A stretch of 64,000 nt of DNA from Nitrosomonas sp. (GTDB lineage: Bacteria > Pseudomonadota > Gammaproteobacteria > Burkholderiales > Nitrosomonadaceae). This document shows, piece by piece, positions 16,270 through 26,454 of the stretch. The notes under the pieces were generated by a model. That model was not told the origin of the DNA. It did no database searches and saw nothing but the letters and a program-made list of their open reading frames with translations. Made by a program: the position numbers and the translations under genes. Each line of letters opens with the position of its first letter. Within the stretch, counting starts at the first letter, position 1. The stretch spans positions 1 through 64,000 of the forward strand of contig JAMWZW010000013.1 of NCBI GenBank assembly GCA_024281995.1, read 5' to 3'.

Positions 16270-19200
16270 TCAACCTACCTCACTCTTTCTATGCACTAAC
16301 TGATACAACACCGGCACCACCAGCAACGACAACAGCGATTGCGACAAAGTGCTGCCGATCATCACCGTTGCCAGGGTGCGCTGCACTTCGGCGCCGGTCG
16401 TGGTGCTAAGCGCCATCGGCAGAAAACCTAGCGATTCCACCCAGGTGGTGATCAATACCGGCCGTAATCGCAGCAGCGATCCGGTACGTATGGCTTCATT
16501 GAGCGGCAATCCCTGCTGTCGTAGATCGCGGATAAACGATAGCAGCACCAGACCATCCAAAACCGCTACGCCGGACATGGCAATGAACCCGACACCGGCC
16601 GAGATAGATAACGGAATATCGCGCAGCCATAGCGCGACGATACCGCCGACAATAGCCAGCGGAACCGCGCTAAATACCAGCAGGCTATCGCGGAAACTGC
16701 CGAGCATGGTATACAACAGAAAAAATACCAGTGCTAATGCCAATGGAATGACAAGCTGCAAGCGTTCCGCTGCCATGATTAACTGCTCGAACTGGCCGCC
16801 CCACGACAACCAATACCCTGGCGGGATTTTGACTTGCTGCCCGATACGTTCTTCCGCTTCCATGACGAAAGAACCGATGTCCCGGCCACGTACATTCGCA
16901 GTAACGACTACACGGCGCTTGCCGTTTTCGCGGCTGACTTGATTCGGGCCTTTGACAATGCGCAGATCGGCCACTTCGCCTAATGCAACATAAATAGGTT
17001 GCGCAGCGGCCGGCGTATTTTGAACGCCTGCCATAGGTAAAGCAGGCACATTCGATGCAGTCGCTGCATTCAATACCGGGAGTTTGACCGGCAATCGTTT
17101 GAGTGTGTCGATGTCCCCGCGAAGCGCCTCCGGCAAACGCACTTGCAATTCGAAACGGCGATCGCCTTCGAAAATCAAACCAGCGGTTCTGCCACCGACG
17201 GCAATGTTGACAGCATCTTGCACATCACTGCCATTTAGACCGTAGCGCGCCATTTTGGCGCGATCCATCTGCACCGACAATACAGGCAGGCCGGTGATCT
17301 GTTCAATACGCACATCCGCTGCACCGGGAACCGAACGGATAATTTTTTCAATCTTTTGTGCCACGTTGAGCATGACATCCAGATCATCGCCAAACACTTT
17401 CACCGCAACATCGGCCCGCACACCCGATATCAGTTCGTTAAACCGCATTTGTATCGGTTGGGTGAATTCGTAATTATTGCCTGGCACCTTGCGTACCGCT
17501 TGTTCCATCGCGGCGATCAATTCTTCCTTATCGCGGTACTTGCCAGACCATTCGGATTGCGGTTTGATGATAATAAAAATATCGGCAACACTTGGTGGCA
17601 TTGGATCGGTCGCTATTTCAGCCGTGCCGATTTTAGAATACACCCGGCTGACTTCGGAAAATTTCTTGATCGTTTCTTCCAGCTCATTTTGCATTTCAAT
17701 GGCGGTACTTAGGCTGGTTCCAGGAATGCGGATGGCATGTAGGGCAATATCTTCTTCATCAAGACTGGGAATGAATTCGCTACCCATACGCGTGATCAGC
17801 AGCATGGAAAGTATCACGATGACAACCGCCACGGTAACCGTCAATCCCTTATTATTCATGGAAAAATCCAAAGCGGGCGCATAGATATTCTTGGCCCATT
17901 GCACGGCGGCACCCTCTTTTTCCATCATTTTTCCGGAAAGAAACATGGCAACAGCCGCCGGTACGAACGTCACTGACAAAAATACCGCACCCAGCAACGC
18001 CAATAGCACTGTGAATGCCATCGGATGGAACATTTTCCCTTCCACGCCGGACAGTGCAAACACCGGCAAGTACACCACCATGATGATTATTTGTCCGAAC
18101 AGCAATGCCCGCCGCACTTCCTTGGAGGCGTCAAAGACCACTTCGAGGCGCTCGGCAGTTGTTAATTGCCGTCTTAATTTTTCCTGTTCAAGGGAAAGCC
18201 GGCGAATGCAGTTTTCGACAATGATGACGGCGCCGTCGACGATAATGCCGAAATCCAATGCGCCAAGGCTTAACAGATTAGCGCTGACATTATTGGCAAC
18301 CATCCCGCTGATGGTAAACAACATCGACAGTGGAATAATCAGCGCCGTGATCAGCGCTGCACGCAAATTTCCCAGTGCGACAAACAGTACGACAATCACC
18401 AGCGCAGCGCCTTCCAACAGGTTATTGGAAACCGTGTTGATGGTTTTATCGACCAGTGTAGTGCGGTTATAGACCGGCGTCGCCACCACGCCTGCCGGCA
18501 AACTTTGGTTTATTTCGGCTAGTTTTTCCGCTGCCGCTTGCGAAACGATCCGGCTGTTTTCACCCATCAGCATAAATGCAGTACCCAAGACCACTTCCCG
18601 GCTATTTTGAGTTGCCGCACCCGTGCGCAATTCCTTGCCGATCAAAACATCCGCAACATTTTTGACGCGTATCGGCACACCTTGGTTACTGCCTAAAATG
18701 ATCTCACCGATTTCAACCAAAGTTGCAACTTGCCCCGGTACTCTGACGAGATATTGCTCGCCGCTTTTCTCGATATAGCCAGCGCCCACGTTAAGATTAT
18801 TGCGCTCCAACGCAATCACCAGATCTTGCAGGGTCAGGCCATGCGCCAGTAATTTGTCGGGATAAGGTGTGACATGAAATTGCTTGACATAGCCACCAAT
18901 CGAATTGACTTCCGTGACGCCTTTCACCATGCGCATGCGCGGTTTGATAATCCAGTCTTCAATTTCACGTAGATCGGTTGTCGTGTATGGTGTGCCATCC
19001 GGTTTGCGCACACCCTCCTCAGCATCCACCGTCCACATGAAAATTTCGCCCAAGCCGGTTGAAATGGGGCCCATCGTCGGCACAATTCCGGCAGGCAGGC
19101 GACTTCTGACATCCTGGATTCGCTGACTGACCAATTGCCGTGCCAAATAGATATCGGTGCCGTCTTTAAAAATCACCGTTACCTGCGACAAGCCGTAGCG

Positions 19201-19458
19201 TGACAGGGAACGGGTATATTCGAGATCGGGTAAGCCGGACATAGCCATTTCGATCGGGAAAGTAATCCGTTGTTCGGATTCCAACGGCGAATAACCGGCT
19301 GCCGTGGTATTGATTTGCACTTGTACGTTAGTAATATCGGGCACCGCATCAATCGGCAGTTTCAGATAGTTATATACGCCCAATGCCGCCATCGCCAGTA
19401 CGGCTACCAACACAAACCCGCTCTGATAGATTGATAGTCTCAGAATGCGCTCAAACAT
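16270..19458 (-). CDS. czcA: RND heavy-metal efflux pump, CzcA type
   Basis: The inner-membrane proton-driven pump of a tripartite metal exporter, 1062 residues, the usual size for the HME-RND family. It starts MFERILRLSIYQSG, followed by a first membrane helix, the porter region with YTRSLSRYGLSQVTVIF, and the fourth helix carrying DFGIIVDGAVIIVEN. The paired aspartates and glutamate of that motif are typical of the Zn/Co/Cd (CzcA) group rather than the Cu/Ag (CusA) group, whose helix has a different pattern. I chose ATG 19458 because AAGGAGAG precedes it; the open frame extends a further 11 codons upstream. It is the last gene of czcC-czcB-czcA, 29 bp behind czcB. Metal specificity is inferred from the motif only. 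Confidence 0.9.
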   Translation of the reverse strand: MFERILRLSIYQSGFVLVAVLAMAALGVYNYLKLPIDAVPDITNVQVQINTTAAGYSPLESEQRITFPIEMAMSGLPDLEYTRSLSRYGLSQVTVIFKDGTDIYLARQLVSQRIQDVRSRLPAGIVPTMGPISTGLGEIFMWTVDAEEGVRKPDGTPYTTTDLREIEDWIIKPRMRMVKGVTEVNSIGGYVKQFHVTPYPDKLLAHGLTLQDLVIALERNNLNVGAGYIEKSGEQYLVRVPGQVATLVEIGEIILGSNQGVPIRVKNVADVLIGKELRTGAATQNSREVVLGTAFMLMGENSRIVSQAAAEKLAEINQSLPAGVVATPVYNRTTLVDKTINTVSNNLLEGAALVIVVLFVALGNLRAALITALIIPLSMLFTISGMVANNVSANLLSLGALDFGIIVDGAVIIVENCIRRLSLEQEKLRRQLTTAERLEVVFDASKEVRRALLFGQIIIMVVYLPVFALSGVEGKMFHPMAFTVLLALLGAVFLSVTFVPAAVAMFLSGKMMEKEGAAVQWAKNIYAPALDFSMNNKGLTVTVAVVIVILSMLLITRMGSEFIPSLDEEDIALHAIRIPGTSLSTAIEMQNELEETIKKFSEVSRVYSKIGTAEIATDPMPPSVADIFIIIKPQSEWSGKYRDKEELIAAMEQAVRKVPGNNYEFTQPIQMRFNELISGVRADVAVKVFGDDLDVMLNVAQKIEKIIRSVPGAADVRIEQITGLPVLSVQMDRAKMARYGLNGSDVQDAVNIAVGGRTAGLIFEGDRRFELQVRLPEALRGDIDTLKRLPVKLPVLNAATASNVPALPMAGVQNTPAAAQPIYVALGEVADLRIVKGPNQVSRENGKRRVVVTANVRGRDIGSFVMEAEERIGQQVKIPPGYWLSWGGQFEQLIMAAERLQLVIPLALALVFFLLYTMLGSFRDSLLVFSAVPLAIVGGIVALWLRDIPLSISAGVGFIAMSGVAVLDGLVLLSFIRDLRQQGLPLNEAIRTGSLLRLRPVLITTWVESLGFLPMALSTTTGAEVQRTLATVMIGSTLSQSLLSLLVVPVLYQLVHRKSEVG

Positions 19459-19487
19459 GATCTCTCCTTGCGTAATTTTTGTGCAAT

Positions 19488-20987
19488 TCAATGATCATGG
19501 GTTGCTCCCTCTTTATCCAGATCGGCTTTAATGGCAAAGCTGTTGCCCGCCGCGTACTGTTCACCCGCATTCAATCCTTTGAGCACTTCCACCATTTTGC
19601 CGTCGCTACGGCCCAGTTCCAACGGCCGGGCTTCGAAATAATCGCCATAGCGACCAAACACCACCGTCCAATCACGCAAGGTTTGGATGGCATGAGCCGA
19701 AACTGCGACCGGCACCTCAATTTCATCGGATACCAGCTCAACATTGACAAACATGCCAGGATGCCAGCGCCCGTCCGCATTATCTAAAATAACCCGTGCC
19801 GTCGCGGTGCGCGTTTGTCCGCCAATCAACGTGGTGATATATGTAACTATGCCTTCACCTTCGACATCAAACGCGGTAGCTTTGACGCGCGTTTTCTGTC
19901 CAACTCTGACGATGCTGAGATCTTTTGGATAAACCGTTACCGCCGTCCAAACCGTCGACATGTCGGCAACGGTAAAAATCGTTGCATCGTCTTTGAGTAC
20001 TGCTCCTAGAGCAATCGACCGGGCTGTGATGAGTCCGGAAATGGGCGCGAGGATCTCGTAACGGGTTAGGTCTTTGGCTTGTAAACCCAATTTGGGCTGT
20101 ACACCGAATGCGCGCAATTTTTCGGCAGCCAGATCGGCGGCAATCTTAGCTTCGCTTAATACCAATTCTGCAGCCAAGTAATCCTGCTTAGCGGAGATTT
20201 TCTCCTCCCATAATTGTTTTTCCCGCTGGTAAACGGTTCGCGCCAACGCTAATCTTCGCTGCGCTGCCAGGTATTGACTGTGCAAATCGGCCAGCATTTG
20301 GCTTTCGATAACCGCCAGCACTTGGCCTTTTTTCACCATCTGGCCCGGTTCGAAATTTACCGCAATAACTACACCAGGCAGCCGCGGCACTACTTGCACA
20401 ATCCTATCCGGATTAAATACGATTTCTCCGGGCAGTTTAAGTGTGGATTTAATGACTGCTGGTCCGGCCGTTTGGATTTCAACGCCGATCGTTTTCAGCA
20501 TATCGTTCGTCATTTCCAGCCGTGTTTCAATCTGGCTATAACCCCAGCGAAATGTTTGGCCATTGCGTTCCGCGACAATCGCCAAATCAAACGAATGCGG
20601 TTCTTCCACTACTTGATCGCCTAGCAAATAATCAGCTTCAGGCGTAAATTTAAAAATTTGTACGGGCGCACCCAACCGGGTCAGTGTGATATTGACCGTG
20701 GCCGCGGATGGCGGCAGCAATTTACCGTTTTCATAAAGATAAATTCGAAATTGCGGTGGCACACCCTTCTCAAAGATGGTCAATTCCACACTAAAACCAT
20801 TGCTCGTAAAGAGCCTGCCGTTCCTTGGTCCGGTATCTGGCCCAAGTTCTTGAGATTTCTCATTAGAATCGGAATCGGCATATCCGGCACCCTCCGTAGA
20901 AGGTTTATCCAACGTTAGAATCAATCCACCCAATACTATCCCAGCGGCAATCACGATTAGGATGGGTATCAATCGAGCATTATTCAT
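19488..20987 (-). CDS. czcB: Periplasmic adaptor (membrane fusion) protein, CzcB type
   Basis: The membrane-fusion subunit that links the RND pump to the outer-membrane channel, 499 residues. An N-terminal membrane anchor (LIPILIVIAAGIVLGGLIL) is followed by an extra beta-rich domain, then the barrel-sandwich and alpha-hairpin segment (VPRLPGVVIAVNFEPGQMV, with the coiled region DLHSQYLAAQRRLALARTVY) and the second lipoyl half ILAPISGLITARS. The extreme C-terminus has THDH, possibly metal-binding. The long N-terminal extension is typical of heavy-metal adaptors. It overlaps czcC by 8 bp, which shows translational coupling. Confidence 0.88.
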   Translation of the reverse strand: MNNARLIPILIVIAAGIVLGGLILTLDKPSTEGAGYADSDSNEKSQELGPDTGPRNGRLFTSNGFSVELTIFEKGVPPQFRIYLYENGKLLPPSAATVNITLTRLGAPVQIFKFTPEADYLLGDQVVEEPHSFDLAIVAERNGQTFRWGYSQIETRLEMTNDMLKTIGVEIQTAGPAVIKSTLKLPGEIVFNPDRIVQVVPRLPGVVIAVNFEPGQMVKKGQVLAVIESQMLADLHSQYLAAQRRLALARTVYQREKQLWEEKISAKQDYLAAELVLSEAKIAADLAAEKLRAFGVQPKLGLQAKDLTRYEILAPISGLITARSIALGAVLKDDATIFTVADMSTVWTAVTVYPKDLSIVRVGQKTRVKATAFDVEGEGIVTYITTLIGGQTRTATARVILDNADGRWHPGMFVNVELVSDEIEVPVAVSAHAIQTLRDWTVVFGRYGDYFEARPLELGRSDGKMVEVLKGLNAGEQYAAGNSFAIKADLDKEGATHDH

Positions 20988-22425
20988 CTTTTTTCCTTCT
21001 TGTTTTGGTAGCGCCGCGAGTACCTATCAGACTTTCAAGCGGTGCAGCAATCAACCTTTCAATATCATTGACCAACCGTTGGTAGTTGGCCAGTGCACGG
21101 ACATAGAGCACTTGATTCTGAAACAGTACACGTTGTGCATCGAGTAGCTCCAGTAAGCCGAATTTGCCTAGTTCATATCCTCTGCGCATGACGCTAAAAG
21201 CACTCTTGGCGCCTGGTAGAATTTCATCACGCAAGATGTTGATTTCATTCCAGATCGCTGACATTGCTTCATACGATTGCGCCAGCTCGGTTTTCAATCG
21301 CAACTCCATGATCATCCGTTCATCTTCCGCTTTGCTAACCCGCTGGTGCGCTTCTTTGAGATTGCCTTGGTTGCGATCAAATATCGGCAAGGGTATCACC
21401 ACGCTCGCTATAGCGGTGTTGCCGCCTACTACCGCATAATTCACAACGCCGGCATTCACGGTCAGATTAGGGATGCGGCGAGTTTGCTCTACTTCCAGCA
21501 ACGCCTTGCGATGCTCGATATTCTTCATGGCACGGAGTGCCATCGGATTATCCATCACACGCTCCTGTAGTATTTGAAAATCCGGGGGCGCAACCGATAC
21601 TTCCAGAACGCCCAGGGCCTTATCAAATTGCGGTGCGGCACTATCCCACATCAAGGCTAGCCGTTTGCGGGCTGAAATTAGGTCACGTTGCGCTTGTTCA
21701 AATTCAATGTTCGCAGTGGATAAGCCTACCTTGGCTCGAGTTTCTTCGATGGGCGGCACCTTGCCCGACTGCACCCGGTATACCACTGTATCGACAACGT
21801 TTTGCGCAAGCCGCTTAGTCTCCTCGGCCAATTTAAGCCTTTCCTGGCCTGCTAATACATCGGTAAACAAATTGGCCACCCTCGCCATGATTTCTATACG
21901 CCGTGATTCATAATCCATGGCAGCCAGTTCTTCGCCCAAGCGAGCTGCACTAACCCGGGCGGCGCGCTTACCCCCCAATTCGATTAACTGACCAATCCTT
22001 ATCGTCGTGACCTGCTGTGTCACTTCCTGCACGATTGATTCGGGTGAGTTAATATCGCTGCGCAACTTTTGAATATTTCCGGCATTTTCGACATTGACCG
22101 AGAATTCCGGATTGCGCAGTAAACCTGCTTGCAAAGTTACCCCCTCCAACGCGTGCATTTCCTTTGCAAATGCAGCCAATTCCGGATTGCGCAGCAATGC
22201 CAGATTAACCGCGTCGCGCAGAGTAAGATTGGCTTTCTCTCCACTAAGAACTAAATCCGTTACATTTCCATTGTCTCCACGCGCGTGAGTAAGAGTCGCA
22301 AACGAATGCGGCTCGGCCTTTACTTGTAGGCTAAAACTCAATAGCAAGAAAACGGCTAATGAGATAGCGGGTAATGTTGACGACATCCAATAGTTGAGCG
22401 CTATGGACAAATCGTTCGATTTCAT
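20980..22425 (-). CDS. czcC: Outer-membrane factor, TolC/CzcC family
   Basis: The outer-membrane channel subunit, 481 residues. It has a signal segment (ISLAVFLLLSFSLQVKA) and two repeated long helical regions with outer-membrane-factor features, such as TLRDAVNLALLRNPELAAF early and YELGKFGLLELLDAQRVLF late in the protein. GGAGGAAGTCC precedes the ATG at 22425. It is first in the czcCBA operon, and 128 bp of non-coding sequence separate it from the small exported protein gene upstream. Confidence 0.87.
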   Translation of the reverse strand: MKSNDLSIALNYWMSSTLPAISLAVFLLLSFSLQVKAEPHSFATLTHARGDNGNVTDLVLSGEKANLTLRDAVNLALLRNPELAAFAKEMHALEGVTLQAGLLRNPEFSVNVENAGNIQKLRSDINSPESIVQEVTQQVTTIRIGQLIELGGKRAARVSAARLGEELAAMDYESRRIEIMARVANLFTDVLAGQERLKLAEETKRLAQNVVDTVVYRVQSGKVPPIEETRAKVGLSTANIEFEQAQRDLISARKRLALMWDSAAPQFDKALGVLEVSVAPPDFQILQERVMDNPMALRAMKNIEHRKALLEVEQTRRIPNLTVNAGVVNYAVVGGNTAIASVVIPLPIFDRNQGNLKEAHQRVSKAEDERMIMELRLKTELAQSYEAMSAIWNEINILRDEILPGAKSAFSVMRRGYELGKFGLLELLDAQRVLFQNQVLYVRALANYQRLVNDIERLIAAPLESLIGTRGATKTRRKKDE

Positions 22426-22553
22426 GGACTTCCTCCGTGTGCTTACTTAAATATCGATTCAATGCAAGTCACATGCAAAGCATGAGTCGACTTTTCCGAT
22501 GGAAATATGGACCAAAATCCATCCATAAAACCACAAATTATTAATTACTGGAT

Positions 22554-22952
22554 TTAAGAAAGACTACGGGGAGGACGAAGAGGCAAATCGGGAATTGTTT
22601 CCGGAATGAATGCTGATATGAATACAACTAAAGTTTCAGTTGCCGCTAGGCCCGGTATCTGCGGAATGGAATTAAAGAAAAAAGGCTGAAATTGCCCTGC
22701 TGCATGTAAGCATATGTGCGTTGCCGCATCAAGATCTGCGCCTTCTTTGGCGATATTATTTCGATGCATTTCTAAGTGCGTTGCGGGATCCGCAGGTAAT
22801 TTCTGGTAAACATGATCCAATTCATGTGCAAATACCTCACCGCTAAAGGATAAACTCAATCCATTAGTCAGCATGCATACAATCAGCATCGCGATAACCG
22901 GATATTTAAAACATTTCCTAACGGCATTCATCATTAACGGGAAGAATCTCAC
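22554..22952 (-). CDS. Small exported protein upstream of czcCBA (CzcI-like?)
   Basis: A protein of up to 132 residues with an N-terminal hydrophobic export segment (YPVIAMLIVCMLTNGLSLSF), a histidine-containing mature part (HELDHVYQ, HLEMHRN, ATHICLHAAGQ), a second hydrophobic stretch and a proline/arginine-rich tail (PDLPLRPPRSLS). Small exported proteins with this plan often precede czcCBA genes in betaproteobacteria (CzcI and similar), but sequence similarity to CzcI itself cannot be shown here. The start is uncertain: GTG 22952, or the tandem ATG codons at 22934 and 22931. Direction and spacing suggest co-regulation with the pump. Confidence 0.5.
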   Translation of the reverse strand: MRFFPLMMNAVRKCFKYPVIAMLIVCMLTNGLSLSFSGEVFAHELDHVYQKLPADPATHLEMHRNNIAKEGADLDAATHICLHAAGQFQPFFFNSIPQIPGLAATETLVVFISAFIPETIPDLPLRPPRSLS

Positions 22953-23030
22953 ATAAAATATATAATCATTTTATATTACGCATTATATTCGCATATTATC
23001 AATTTGAAAGCCTTTTTATATGCATTTGCT

Positions 23031-23627
23031 TCAAAAAAATGTTACACCTTCTTGCGTCAGCATATCAATTAAAGCAATGAGCGGCAATCCAATCAATGCA
23101 TTGGGATCATCGCCGCTCATTCGCTCAATAAGCGCAATGCCCAATCCTTCTGATTTTGCGCTACCCGCACAATGATAAGGTTGCTCTTTAAGTAGGTAAT
23201 TCTCGATTTGCTGATCGCTAAGTTGACGGAATTTCACACAATAAGGCACAACCTGTAATTGCACATTCCCTGTGACACTATTGAATAAGCATAGCGCCGT
23301 ATGGAACATTACTTCCTTGTTTTGCATCGCTCGTAATTGTTTAACTGCGTTGCTATGATTGAGGGGTTTATCCAGACGTAAATCCCCCAATACCGCAACT
23401 TGGTCAGAACCTATAACCAATGAATCCGAATAACTCCGGGCTACGTTACGAGCTTTGGCTTCCGCTAAACGCAAAGCAGTCTCCTGCGGCGATTCATTGC
23501 TTAAAGCTGCTTCGTCAATATGAGGATTCTTTGTTACAAATGGAATTTGCAGGCGCTGCAACAGCGCTTTGCGATAAATTGAACTTGATCCTAAAACGAT
23601 TTTCTGAGTAATAAATTGTGTTCCCAA
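23031..23627 (-). CDS. yceF: Maf-like nucleotide pyrophosphatase (YceF type)
   Basis: A 198-residue member of the Maf/HAM1-fold pyrophosphatases, which remove modified nucleotides; the YceF branch hydrolyses 7-methyl-GTP. Evidence: the N-terminal [16 protein letters not shown] (phosphate-binding SxSxxR motif), the segment [12 protein letters not shown], and [16 protein letters not shown] with [12 protein letters not shown] near the end. The start is the TTG at 23627, preceded by AGAAGGAAAC; no ATG fits. It is divergent from yceD-rpmF-plsX, the usual neighbourhood of this gene in proteobacteria. Confidence 0.87.
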   Translation of the reverse strand: MGTQFITQKIVLGSSSIYRKALLQRLQIPFVTKNPHIDEAALSNESPQETALRLAEAKARNVARSYSDSLVIGSDQVAVLGDLRLDKPLNHSNAVKQLRAMQNKEVMFHTALCLFNSVTGNVQLQVVPYCVKFRQLSDQQIENYLLKEQPYHCAGSAKSEGLGIALIERMSGDDPNALIGLPLIALIDMLTQEGVTFF

Positions 23628-23682
23628 AGTTTCCTTCTATTTTTTTGACACTTAAAAACAAAAAATATAACATGCGCGCCTT

Positions 23683-24198
23683 ATGTCTGTACGATTTGTG
23701 ATAGATTCCCTCGATTTTGTCCGAAATGCGGGAGCACGCCGTGATAAAATCCCGGTGCTTGAGCTCATTCGTTTGCATGATCTGCTATATGATCAAGAAG
23801 GTGAAGTAACCTATGAAATTAGTGGTTACTTTGATCATAACGACAAACCAGTTTTGTACTTAAAAATTTCTGGCAATATACATCTTAGTTGTCAACGTTG
23901 CCTTAATAAGCTAACAAAAAACATAGATCTGCAGACTTATTTGTTATTGACTGAGAATGAGACAGAGCTTGATCTAAATAACGAAGAGGATACAATGGAT
24001 GCCATTTTGGCGTCACCTGAGCTGGATGTATGGAGTTTAGTAGAAGAAGAAATTATTCTCAATTTATCAATCTCATCCCGCCATCCCGAAGGGATGTGTA
24101 AAATGCATGAACTGATATCAAACGAGAAAGATTCAACTAAAGCATCACATATGTCACATCCATTCGCAGCATTGGCAGCACTCAAGAAAATTAAATAA
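23683..24198 (+). CDS. yceD: DUF177/YceD-family protein
   Basis: A 171-residue cytoplasmic protein of the YceD/DUF177 family, the conserved partner upstream of rpmF. The family has been linked to 23S rRNA accumulation and to RNase E regulation in other organisms. The core GNIHLSCQRCLNKLTKNID contains the characteristic CxxC pair. The acidic segment WSLVEEEIILNLSISSRHPEG and the C-terminal HPFAALAALKKIK also match the family. It lies 17 bp ahead of rpmF and probably shares its transcript. Confidence 0.85.
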   Translation: MSVRFVIDSLDFVRNAGARRDKIPVLELIRLHDLLYDQEGEVTYEISGYFDHNDKPVLYLKISGNIHLSCQRCLNKLTKNIDLQTYLLLTENETELDLNNEEDTMDAILASPELDVWSLVEEEIILNLSISSRHPEGMCKMHELISNEKDSTKASHMSHPFAALAALKKIK

Positions 24199-24215
24199 AT
24201 TTAAGGAGTCATTAA

Positions 24216-24395
24216 ATGGCAGTTCAACAAAATAAGAAATCTCCATCAAAGCGAGGTATGCATCGTTCACATGATTTTCTTAAAAATCCCCCATTGGCCG
24301 TAGAACCAAGCACGGGAGAAATCCATCTCCGTCACCATATTAGTCCTAATGGATACTATCGTGGCAAAAAAGTCATTAATACTAAAAACGACTAA
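24216..24395 (+). CDS. rpmF: 50S ribosomal protein L32
   Basis: A 59-residue protein found by direct reading. It begins [20 protein letters not shown] and ends [14 protein letters not shown], the expected bacterial L32 pattern including [23 protein letters not shown] lies 7 bp before the ATG. It sits between yceD and plsX, the canonical position. The zinc-ribbon cysteines of some L32 proteins are absent, as in many proteobacteria. Confidence 0.95.
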   Translation: MAVQQNKKSPSKRGMHRSHDFLKNPPLAVEPSTGEIHLRHHISPNGYYRGKKVINTKND

Positions 24396-24454
24396 TGATT
24401 TAATTTATTGCTACATGTTGCATTGAAAATTTCGGACAGCATAAGAGCACTCAA

Positions 24455-25495
24455 TTGGATATCACTGTAGCAATAGATTGCATGGGAGGCGATCATGGAC
24501 CTCATGTCACTGTCCCATCTGCTATTGATTATCTCCGACATGACCCGGAAGCCAATATCATTTTGGTCGGCATTCCTGATGTTATTGAAGCTGAATTACG
24601 CGCAGCGAAATCAGAACTAAGCCCCCGGCTCCGACTGCATCCCGCCAATGAAGTTGTAGGCATGGATGAGTCGCCTGCATTGGCTTTGCGCTGGAAAAAA
24701 AATTCATCCATGCGTGTTTCTTTGAATCTAGTTAAAACGGGTGAAGCGCAAGCTTGTATCAGTGCAGGAAATACCGGTGCATTGTTAGCGACTTCGCGAT
24801 TTGTATTGAAAACCATTTCAGGCGTTGATCGACCGGCACTTGCAGTCATACTACCTACTATCACTGGTCACACGTACATCCTGGACCTCGGTGCAAATGT
24901 CGACTGTACCGCAGAACATTTGTTCCAATTTGGAATCATGGGCGCATCCTTAGTCTCCTCAGTTGAAAACAAACCTTCCCCAAGTGTGGGCTTACTCAAC
25001 GTCGGCGAAGAAGAAATCAAAGGCAACGAAATCGTAAAGCAGGCAGCAGAATTGCTACGTAATAGCGGACTTAATTTTTATGGCAATGTTGAAGGCAACG
25101 ATATATACAAAGGAACAACTGACGTTGTCGTGTGTGATGGTTTCGTTGGCAATATCACTTTAAAAACCTCCGAAGGTCTGGCTCAAATGCTAGCAACTTA
25201 TTTACGCGAGGAATTCAAACGTAATTGGCTCACTAAACTGGCAGGTGTCATTGCAATGCCGGTTATCAATTCCTTTAAACACCGAGTCGATCATCGCCGC
25301 TATAACGGCGCAAGTCTTTTGGGATTACGGGGGATCGTGATTAAAAGCCATGGTTCTGCTGACACATACGCATTTGGTTTTGCCATTAAGCGTGCAGCAG
25401 ATGAAGTACGTGGCGGAATGTTGCGCCGTATTAGCGAACGTGTAGCCGAACTTTCTCATCATCCTCAAACTTCTGCACAAGTAGTGACTAGATAA
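24455..25495 (+). CDS. plsX: Phosphate acyltransferase PlsX
   Basis: A 346-residue enzyme that converts acyl-ACP to acyl-phosphate, the first committed step of phospholipid synthesis with PlsY. The start [12 protein letters not shown] is the family signature, followed by [17 protein letters not shown] and the conserved [14 protein letters not shown] near residue 225. Translation starts at a TTG codon (24455); the ATG further in would cut the first strand. The stop TAATG overlaps the fabH start by one base, so translation is coupled. Confidence 0.93.
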   Translation: MDITVAIDCMGGDHGPHVTVPSAIDYLRHDPEANIILVGIPDVIEAELRAAKSELSPRLRLHPANEVVGMDESPALALRWKKNSSMRVSLNLVKTGEAQACISAGNTGALLATSRFVLKTISGVDRPALAVILPTITGHTYILDLGANVDCTAEHLFQFGIMGASLVSSVENKPSPSVGLLNVGEEEIKGNEIVKQAAELLRNSGLNFYGNVEGNDIYKGTTDVVVCDGFVGNITLKTSEGLAQMLATYLREEFKRNWLTKLAGVIAMPVINSFKHRVDHRRYNGASLLGLRGIVIKSHGSADTYAFGFAIKRAADEVRGGMLRRISERVAELSHHPQTSAQVVTR

Positions 25496-26451
25496 TGTAC
25501 TCAAAAATCACCGGCACCGGCAGCTATTTGCCAGAAAAGATTCTCACCAATCAAGATTTGGAAAATATGGTGGAAACTAGTGATGATTGGATACGCACGC
25601 GCACCGGCATTACGCAACGCCACATAGCAAGAGACGATCAGGTTGCCAGCGATTTAGCGCTATATGCCAGTCAGAATGCCATGAAGGCGGCTGGAATCAG
25701 TAACAAAGATATCGATCTCATCATAGTTGCTACGACCACCCCGGACATGATTTTCCCAAGTACTGCCTGCATTTTGCAAAATAAACTAGGTATAGAAAAT
25801 TGCCCGGCTTTTGACGTACAAGCTGTTTGCAGTGGTTTTGTGTATGCATTGGCCACGGCCGACATGTTTGTCAGTTCAGGTAAATGTCGTAATGCGTTGG
25901 TGGTTGGCACCGAAATTTACTCAAAAATTATTGATTGGAACGATCGAAGCACTTGTGTTTTATTTGGTGATGGTGCGGGTGCAGTAATACTTTCTCAAAG
26001 TAATGCGCCGGGAATTTTATCTACGCACTTACATGCCAGCGGTAGTTACAGCAACGTTTTGTCTGCACCCGGAAGTATCAGTGGCGGCAAAGTACAAGGT
26101 GATCCTTACATTAGCATGGAAGGCAGCACGGTTTTCAAATTTGCAGTCAAGGTACTGGAAGAAGTTGTACAAGAAGCTGTATCACAAAATAATCTACAAG
26201 CAGCGGATATTGACTGGTTAGTTCCCCATCAGGCAAATATACGCATCATCCAATCAACTGCAAAGAAACTAGGCATTCCAATGGATAAAGTAGTTGTAGC
26301 CGTTGACAAACATGGTAATACATCTGCCGCATCGATTCCGCTTGCTTTGGATATCGCGGTACGGGATGGCCGTATCCATCCAGGTCAGTTAGTCTTGCTG
26401 GAGGGTGTTGGCGGCGGTTTTACATGGGGAGCAGTACTACTGCGTTGGTAA
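25495..26451 (+). CDS. fabH: Beta-ketoacyl-ACP synthase III
   Basis: The enzyme that starts fatty-acid synthesis by condensing acetyl-CoA with malonyl-ACP, 318 residues. The catalytic cysteine lies in [14 protein letters not shown] (about residue 113), the histidine in VPHQANIRI and the asparagine in [13 protein letters not shown], which completes the Cys-His-Asn triad. The N-terminal [14 protein letters not shown] is typical. It overlaps plsX by one base and is followed by fabD after 3 bp. Confidence 0.94.
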   Translation: MYSKITGTGSYLPEKILTNQDLENMVETSDDWIRTRTGITQRHIARDDQVASDLALYASQNAMKAAGISNKDIDLIIVATTTPDMIFPSTACILQNKLGIENCPAFDVQAVCSGFVYALATADMFVSSGKCRNALVVGTEIYSKIIDWNDRSTCVLFGDGAGAVILSQSNAPGILSTHLHASGSYSNVLSAPGSISGGKVQGDPYISMEGSTVFKFAVKVLEEVVQEAVSQNNLQAADIDWLVPHQANIRIIQSTAKKLGIPMDKVVVAVDKHGNTSAASIPLALDIAVRDGRIHPGQLVLLEGVGGGFTWGAVLLRW

Positions 26452-26454
26452 ATT

